DNA of 28,515 nt from Cyanobacteria bacterium UBA947 (GTDB lineage Bacteria > Cyanobacteriota > Vampirovibrionia > Gastranaerophilales > Gastranaerophilaceae), in the NCBI GenBank assembly GCA_002293275.1, contig DBCX01000059.1, positions 23,726 through 52,240 of the forward strand, written 5' to 3'. Below, piece by piece: positions 24,550 through 28,515 of this stretch (within the stretch, counting starts at the first letter, position 1; every line of letters begins with the position of its first letter). The notes under the pieces were generated by a model that searched no databases, was not told the DNA's origin, and worked only from the letters and a program-made list of their open reading frames with translations. The translations under genes were made by a program, and so were the position numbers.

Positions 24550-24578
24550 ATCTTAAACCAAAAACGGTGGGGTGTCAA
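24550..24578 (-). promoter_or_regulatory. Sigma70-type promoter of tRNA-Met
   Basis: On the minus strand TTGACA (24573-24578), a 17-bp spacer and TAAGAT (24550-24555). The expected start lies a few bases before the tRNA 5' end. This is the best complete -35/-10 pair in the window. Confidence 0.75.
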
Positions 24579-24580
24579 AT

Positions 24581-24609
24581 TTGACTTCAAAAATTGTTCA
24601 TGGTAACGT
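24581..24609 (+). promoter_or_regulatory. Sigma70-type promoter of tRNA-Ile
   Basis: TTGACT (24581-24586), a 17-bp spacer and TAACGT (24604-24609). The predicted start near 24616 leaves a 50-base leader before the tRNA. Its -35 box lies back to back with that of tRNA-Met, 2 bp apart, in the near-palindrome TGTCAAATTTGACT. Confidence 0.55.
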
Positions 24610-24665
24610 GGGGTGGTACAGGACACTAGCCAATTCGGCAGGGTGCTGTGCAAATATCTAAATAT

Positions 24666-24739
24666 GGGCCGCTAGCTCAGGTGGTTAGAGTGCACCCCTG
24701 ATAAGGGTGAGGTCGGTGGTTCGAGTCCACTGCGGCCCA
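24666..24739 (+). tRNA. tRNA-Ile (GAU anticodon)
   Basis: Acceptor GGGCCGC pairs with GCGGCCC and the discriminator is A. The D arm is GCTC/GAGT. The anticodon stem CACCC/GGGTG encloses CTGATAA, giving GAT. The T arm is GGTGG/CCACT-like with TTCGAGT. CCA is not encoded. It reads AUC and AUU. It stands alone, not in an rRNA spacer, where this tRNA is often found. Confidence 0.94.
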
Positions 24740-24747
24740 GTTAATTG

Positions 24748-24776
24748 GACAATCTGGAACTTAGGTTGTCTTTTTT
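24748..24776 (+). terminator. Intrinsic terminator after tRNA-Ile
   Basis: GACAATC, a 9-base loop, GGTTGTC (7 pairs including one G-U), then TTTTTT. It starts 8 bases after the tRNA end. It abuts the 3' end of the small minus-strand gene. Confidence 0.75.
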
Positions 24777-24778
24777 AA

Positions 24779-24973
24779 TTACAAACTCGTTGTCAACGCA
24801 TCAAGTTCATTAGAGATAATATTGAGTTCTTCGGATATTTTTTGGTTTAACCAGAGCAGATGAAACATATCCTTTTTATCTTCCAGACAACAATCGAACG
24901 CTTCGCTAAACGTTTTTTGGCGCATATCCAAATCCACAATCATTCCATGTATTTTTTCAAGTTTTTCTTCCAC
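24779..24973 (-). CDS. Small helical hypothetical protein
   Basis: 64 residues if it starts at GTG 24973. AAGGAG lies 5 bases upstream there, the clearest ribosome-binding site available. A longer form from TTG at 25015 (78 residues) has no such site. The product is charged and almost entirely helical (VEEKLEKIHGMIVDLDMRQ..., KISEELNIISNELDAL), with a Cys pair in the middle (AFDCCLED). It looks like a small coiled-coil adaptor. A -10-like TAAAAT lies upstream at 25005-25010. No family recognised, and no partner is evident beside it. It could also be a non-functional frame, but the Shine-Dalgarno and composition favour a gene. Confidence 0.6.
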   Translation of the reverse strand: MEEKLEKIHGMIVDLDMRQKTFSEAFDCCLEDKKDMFHLLWLNQKISEELNIISNELDALTTSL

Positions 24974-25004
24974 AATCTCTCCTTGTTCAGTATTAATTTC
25001 AAGT

Positions 25005-25010
25005 ATTTTA
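25005..25010 (-). promoter_or_regulatory. Possible -10 element of the small helical protein gene
   Basis: TAAAAT on the minus strand, about 30 bases before the GTG start and about 20 before its Shine-Dalgarno. The arrangement fits an ordinary leadered message. No -35 box matches well. Confidence 0.35.
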
Positions 25011-25138
25011 GACAATATTACGTTATTTCATTTAAAAATGCCATATGCTACAATATGAAAAAAGAATGCTAAAGTATTGAAGATTCATAATATTATATGA
25101 GAAATAATTGATTTTTGACCGGCAGTATTTTGAGGACA

Positions 25139-25167
25139 TTGTAAAAATATAAGTCTTGTGATTTAAT
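25139..25167 (+). promoter_or_regulatory. Promoter of the racemase gene, leaderless spacing
   Basis: TTGTAA (25139-25144), a 17-bp spacer ending in TGA (extended -10), and TTTAAT (25162-25167). Six bases (AAGTTC) separate it from the ATG, so the transcript should start at the start codon. It is the only leaderless candidate here with a reasonable -35. Confidence 0.6.
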
Positions 25168-25173
25168 AAGTTC

Positions 25174-25869
25174 ATGAAAACAATTGGTATTATCGGCGGG
25201 ATGTCCTGGGAGTCGACAGTTGAGTATTATAAAATAATAAACGAGTTGGTTGCTCAAAAATTGGGCGGGCTGCATAGCGCCAAAATATTACTGGAAAGCT
25301 ATGACTTTGACACAATTGCAAAATTACAGAAGAACGAAAAATGGGATGAGTTGTGCCGCATTTTGACCAGCTCCGCCCAAATGCTTGAAACCGCCGGTGC
25401 TGACTGCATAGCCATAGCAACTAACACAATGCACATTTGCGCTCCTTATGTTAAAAAATCCGTTAATATCCCTTTGATTCACATTGGGGACGCCACCGCC
25501 AAGGCGATAGTCAAAAACAATATGAATAAAGTTCTGCTTTTGGGGACAAAATACACGATGACAAAAGAGTTTTATAAAGATAAACTCACAAACGAATACA
25601 ATATTGATGTGATTTTGCCCGAAAGCAGCGAACAACAGGCGGTTAATAATATTATTTTTGATGAATTATGCAAAGGCATAATAAAAACCGATTCCAAAAC
25701 GCAATTGCAAAATATAATTAAAAATGCCGCCAACAAAGGTGCGCAAGCCGTTGTACTCGGCTGCACCGAGCTGCCTAATCTGATTGACTCTGCCTGCATC
25801 CCTATTATAAATACTTTAAGGATCCATTGTGAGGAAATAGCCGATTTTTTGGCCGCAGTATATTCATGA
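25174..25869 (+). CDS. Aspartate/glutamate racemase family protein
   Basis: 231-residue cytosolic, cofactor-independent racemase-fold enzyme. MKTIGIIGGMSWESTVEYY is the classic N-terminus of the RacD/YgeA group. The first catalytic position lies in IATNTMH, where Thr replaces the usual Cys. The second is Cys in VLGCTELPNL. The same Thr/Cys pair, as I recall, occurs in E. coli YgeA (L-Asp/Glu specific). It should interconvert L and D forms of Asp, Glu or another amino acid, perhaps for cell-wall or signalling D-amino acids. The stop is followed directly by the thioesterase promoter. The gene is AT-richer than most here. Confidence 0.9.
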   Translation: MKTIGIIGGMSWESTVEYYKIINELVAQKLGGLHSAKILLESYDFDTIAKLQKNEKWDELCRILTSSAQMLETAGADCIAIATNTMHICAPYVKKSVNIPLIHIGDATAKAIVKNNMNKVLLLGTKYTMTKEFYKDKLTNEYNIDVILPESSEQQAVNNIIFDELCKGIIKTDSKTQLQNIIKNAANKGAQAVVLGCTELPNLIDSACIPIINTLRIHCEEIADFLAAVYS

Positions 25870-25875
25870 TATAAT
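25870..25875 (+). promoter_or_regulatory. Extended -10 promoter of the thioesterase gene, leaderless spacing
   Basis: TATAAT immediately after the racemase stop (TGA, which also forms the TGn of an extended -10), then CAATCT, then ATG. The gap is six bases. This gives the thioesterase set its own start despite only 12 bp between the genes. Confidence 0.65.
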
Positions 25876-25881
25876 CAATCT

Positions 25882-26640
25882 ATGCAAACAAATGTTGTAG
25901 ATAAAACATACACCAAACATTTTGCAATCGGTTATCCGCAGCTTGAACCGACTATGGCGATACGTCCGTCTGTTTTGTTCAACATCTTGCAGGATATGGC
26001 AAGCGAACACGCGCAAAAAATAGACATCGGCTACAACGCGGTCTCGCAAAAAAAATTGATGTGGTATCTGCTTAAATATCGCGCAGAATTTAACCAATAC
26101 CCGGTCAGTATCTACGATTTGACCGTGAAAACCGAGGCGCGCGGCTGGCAAAAACTCTTCGCCTACCGTGATTTTGAAATCACCGCAGCCGGAAAACTTC
26201 TCGGCCGCGTGTCAAGCATGTGGACCATTGTTGATGCGCAAACCGGGGAGCTTGTTTCCGCCCAAACGCTTGACAACCCGTACATGGCCGCGCTGGAAAA
26301 ACGCGACAACGATTTGAAGTTTGAAAAAATCCCCCAAATCACACGCGTTGACGCCGAAAAAACTTTTGAAATCCGCTACGAGGATATTGATGTGAACGGG
26401 CACGCGAACAATATTAATTATTTTATCTGGGCGTTTGAGACGCTTGATTACGCTTTCCGTGCTGAAAAACGGCTGAAAACCCTTGATGTTGTGTTTAAAA
26501 AAGAGGTGAAATACGGCGACCTTATCACCTCCCAAATGTCGCGGCCGGACGAAAATACCACAATCCACGTGATTAAAAACGCCTCAACCGATGAAGATTT
26601 GTGTTACCTGAAAGCTGATTGGAGTAGCTATGAAATTTGA
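25882..26640 (+). CDS. Acyl-ACP thioesterase (FatA/FatB-like)
   Basis: 252-residue double-hotdog hydrolase that releases fatty acids from acyl carrier protein. The first hotdog (about 8-135) has the family start with PSVLFNILQDMASEHAQ and WYLLKYRAEF. The second hotdog (about 155-250) carries the active-site segment EDIDVNGHANNINYFIWAFE: Asp170, Asn172, His174 line up with the Asp-Asn-His residues of plant and bacterial enzymes. The C-terminus overlaps the metY-like start by 11 bp. Possible roles are tuning membrane fatty acids or making free acids. Its position before a sulfhydrylase and an AsmA-like gene gives no pathway logic that I can see. Confidence 0.92.
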   Translation: MQTNVVDKTYTKHFAIGYPQLEPTMAIRPSVLFNILQDMASEHAQKIDIGYNAVSQKKLMWYLLKYRAEFNQYPVSIYDLTVKTEARGWQKLFAYRDFEITAAGKLLGRVSSMWTIVDAQTGELVSAQTLDNPYMAALEKRDNDLKFEKIPQITRVDAEKTFEIRYEDIDVNGHANNINYFIWAFETLDYAFRAEKRLKTLDVVFKKEVKYGDLITSQMSRPDENTTIHVIKNASTDEDLCYLKADWSSYEI

Positions 26641-27892
26641 AACAGCCGCGCTGCACGGCGGCAAAACCAAGGAATATTTTAACCACTCTGTTGTCGCACC
26701 GATTTATCAGACGACCGCGTACGAGTTTGACAACATTGAACACGCTGTTGACCTGTTTGACCTGAAAACCTCGGGGGACATCTACACCAGAATGACAAAC
26801 CCGACGACATCCGTGCTGGACGAGCGTATGACGCTGCTTTGCGGCGGGATTGGAGCAATGGCGGTGGCGTCCGGCCAGTCTGCAACAATGCTTGCCGTCT
26901 TGAATATTGCAAAGGCCGGTGATGAAATCTTAGCGTGCTCAACGCTTTACGGCGGCACCTACAACCTTTTAAGCGTAACTTTGAAGAAGATGGGGATAAC
27001 AGTCAAGTTTGTTGACCCGGATGATTTTGACGGGTTTGAAAAAGCGATGACAGACAAGACAAAAGCGATTTTTGCGGAAACCATCGGCAACCCGCTTTTG
27101 AATGTTGTTGATATTGAAAAACTTGCCCAAATCGCGCACGCGCACAAAATCCCGCTGCTTGTTGACAACACCGTGCCGACGCCGTACCTTTGCAGAACAT
27201 TTGAACACGGCGCGGATATTGAAATCTACTCCGCGACAAAATATATCGGCGGACACGGCAACTCGCTTTGCGGTGTGGTAGTGGATTCGGGCAAATTTGA
27301 CTGGGCGGCATCGGGCAAATTCCCTGATTTGGTCAACCCCGACCCGAGCTACCACGGTTTGTCGTTTACCGAAGCCTTTGGTAAAGCGGCGTTCATCGCA
27401 AAATGCAGGGTTCATCTGCTGCGCGACATCGGCGCTGCAATCAGCCCGATGAACTCGTTTTTAATCCTGCAAGGGGTGGAAACTCTGGCTTTGCGGATGG
27501 AGCGCCACAGCGAAAACGCATTGAAACTGGCGCAATACCTTGAAGGCCACCCGCAGGTTTGCTGGGTAAATTACCCGGGGCTTAAAACCCACAAATACCA
27601 CGAGCGCGCGAAAAAATATATGCCGAACGGCTGCTCATCGCTTATCGGGTTCGGTATAAAAGGCGACGGCAAGAAATTTATTGAGGGCTTGCAGCTTTGT
27701 ACGCACGCGACAAACCTTGGTGATGTGCGCACAATCGTAACCTATCCTGCCGGCACGACCCACAGGCAGCTCTCGTGTGAGCAAAAAGAGGCGTGCGGGA
27801 TAACCGATGATTTTATACGGATTTCCGTCGGGCTGGAAAATTTGGACGACATTATTGAAGATATTAACAGGAGTCTTGAAAAATGCAAATAA
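26630..27892 (+). CDS. metY: O-acetylhomoserine sulfhydrylase (Cys/Met PLP enzyme)
   Basis: 420-residue PLP enzyme. It probably adds sulfide or methanethiol to O-acetylhomoserine to make homocysteine or methionine. The N-terminus ETAALHGG and APIYQTTAYEFD are typical of the gamma-family. SGQSATMLAVLNI, VDNTVPTPYLCRTFEHGADI and PLP Lys204 in YSATKYIGGHG follow. The length and 'DNT.PTPYL' block favour the sulfhydrylase over cystathionine synthase or methionine gamma-lyase, though these are hard to separate by eye. GGAG lies 7 bases before the ATG, inside the thioesterase gene. The stop overlaps the next gene by 10 bp, giving a three-gene translational chain. Confidence 0.92.
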   Translation: MKFETAALHGGKTKEYFNHSVVAPIYQTTAYEFDNIEHAVDLFDLKTSGDIYTRMTNPTTSVLDERMTLLCGGIGAMAVASGQSATMLAVLNIAKAGDEILACSTLYGGTYNLLSVTLKKMGITVKFVDPDDFDGFEKAMTDKTKAIFAETIGNPLLNVVDIEKLAQIAHAHKIPLLVDNTVPTPYLCRTFEHGADIEIYSATKYIGGHGNSLCGVVVDSGKFDWAASGKFPDLVNPDPSYHGLSFTEAFGKAAFIAKCRVHLLRDIGAAISPMNSFLILQGVETLALRMERHSENALKLAQYLEGHPQVCWVNYPGLKTHKYHERAKKYMPNGCSSLIGFGIKGDGKKFIEGLQLCTHATNLGDVRTIVTYPAGTTHRQLSCEQKEACGITDDFIRISVGLENLDDIIEDINRSLEKCK

Positions 27893-28515
27893 AAAATTGG
27901 GGTAATATTTTAAAAAATTGCGGAATCGTTTTGGGAGTGCTTTATCTGGCGTTTCTTATCCTGCCGTTCGGGCTGTCGTTTATCTTGAACGCGCAAAGCA
28001 AACAGATTGCGACGATGATTGAAGATGCGTCAGGGTTAAAGGTCAAGCTGGAAAAAATGCGTATCGTGACCACCCCGAAACTCACGGCAGGGTTCAAAGT
28101 CAAGCACGCAGAGTTTGCGATGCCAAACGGCGAAACTTTTTTGAAGGCCGATAATTTTCAGCTAAAGGTGGCGCTGCTGCCGATTCTGGCAAAAAAAATC
28201 CGCATTGATATTGTGAGCGCGGAAAATATTGACGCGAATTTAAAGGTTGAACAAGATGGCAAATTTTTGATTGAGAGCGCCCTGCCAAAAGCGGCTGACC
28301 CGACCGACCCGACAGCGGCTTCTGTTTCGCCCGCACCTGCAAGTTTGCCCTTTGGGATGAAACTTTCCAACCGGTTGCCGGATATAAAAATTAAAAAATA
28401 TAATCTGGCGTTTGTTGATGCGCCGACCGGCGAGGTTTACGCAATTTCAGGGAACAAGGCGTACATCACCAATTTTGTCATAAACAAAAAAATCAAAATC
28501 GCGGCGGACGCAAAA
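27883..28515 (+). CDS. AsmA-like membrane-anchored protein (5' part only)
   Basis: The ATG at 27883 has AGGAG nine bases upstream, and the frame stays open to the window end (211 codons). An N-terminal membrane helix (about 13-37, VLGVLYLAFLILPFGLSF) is followed by QIATMIEDASGLKVKLEKMR and a beta-rich stretch with KADNFQLKVALLPILAKKIRID. This anchor plus 'LxV..L.. PLL..I.I' strand pattern is what AsmA/TamB/YhdP-type proteins show at their N-terminus. Those proteins bridge inner and outer membranes and move lipid, which fits a diderm cell. A Pro/Ala linker occurs around 138-150. The family call rests on a partial sequence. It overlaps the upstream sulfhydrylase gene. Confidence 0.7.
   Translation, partial: MQIKNWGNILKNCGIVLGVLYLAFLILPFGLSFILNAQSKQIATMIEDASGLKVKLEKMRIVTTPKLTAGFKVKHAEFAMPNGETFLKADNFQLKVALLPILAKKIRIDIVSAENIDANLKVEQDGKFLIESALPKAADPTDPTAASVSPAPASLPFGMKLSNRLPDIKIKKYNLAFVDAPTGEVYAISGNKAYITNFVINKKIKIAADAK

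Noticed and set aside
25093..25275. 60-codon minus-strand frame over the racemase start
   Set aside because: It crosses the racemase promoter and N-terminus antisense and has no ribosome-binding site or recognisable features.
1..28515. CRISPR array, insertion sequence, prophage or att site
   Set aside because: No spaced direct repeats of 20-40 bp, no transposase or integrase motif, and no long terminal inverted repeats were found by eye; the two tRNA genes show no duplicated 3' ends nearby.

Overview
The window is a gene-dense bacterial chromosome segment: about 24 protein genes, two tRNA genes, gaps mostly under 200 bp, and no IS element, phage, rRNA or CRISPR array that I can see. The standard bacterial code works throughout. 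Housekeeping genes (argS, comEC, rmuC, nifU, nifS, an oligopeptide ABC transporter) are mixed with large proteins I cannot place in named families. These proteins, and the cytosolic proteins with a short 'Mx(I/V)...FxG/A' N-terminus, remind me of non-photosynthetic relatives of Cyanobacteria (Vampirovibrionia/Melainabacteria, gut Gastranaerophilales type). That assignment is inference from recall, not from a search.

Layout. 1-381: 5' part of a Gly-rich hydrophobic protein (minus). 473-5452: argS (minus) diverges from comEC (plus) across a 20-bp gap, and comEC converges on rmuC with overlapping 3' ends. 5478-7952: an accessory block with a membrane-anchored unknown, an ADP-ribosyltransferase-like protein, a small HAD phosphatase and an XRE regulator. 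8156-9473: a NarL-type response regulator coupled to a minimal soluble histidine kinase. 9457-13709: a minus-strand operon encoding a peptide-binding lipoprotein, two permeases and an MgtC-type membrane protein. 13794-15805: nifU-nifS for Fe-S cluster assembly. 15896-20195: a 1111-residue unknown protein with helical ends, then an exported protein with six LE/F repeats. 20259-24381: a soluble FtsH-like AAA protease and a GAF hybrid histidine kinase. 24466-24739: divergent tRNA-Met and tRNA-Ile. 24779-28515: a small unknown, an Asp/Glu racemase-family enzyme, then an overlapping set of acyl-ACP thioesterase, O-acetylhomoserine sulfhydrylase and the start of an AsmA-like protein.

The strongest non-coding signal is a promoter rule. 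At many genes a -10 hexamer ends exactly six bases before the ATG, with no Shine-Dalgarno, so transcription would begin at the start codon (leaderless mRNA). Five cases are perfect TATAAT (argS, comEC, rmuC, nifU, thioesterase). Two are one mismatch off (HAD gene, racemase). Three are weaker TAnnnT hexamers. Other genes, including translationally coupled ones, carry Shine-Dalgarno sites, so both initiation modes seem to coexist. The nifU start supports the rule independently, because the spacing selects the start that begins with the canonical NifU N-terminus.

The most interesting unknowns are the 1111-residue protein and its repeat-protein neighbour, the FtsH-like protease without membrane anchors, the ART-like protein, and a hairpin over the start codon of the repeat protein. 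No sequence search was run; all family calls rest on motifs read by eye.
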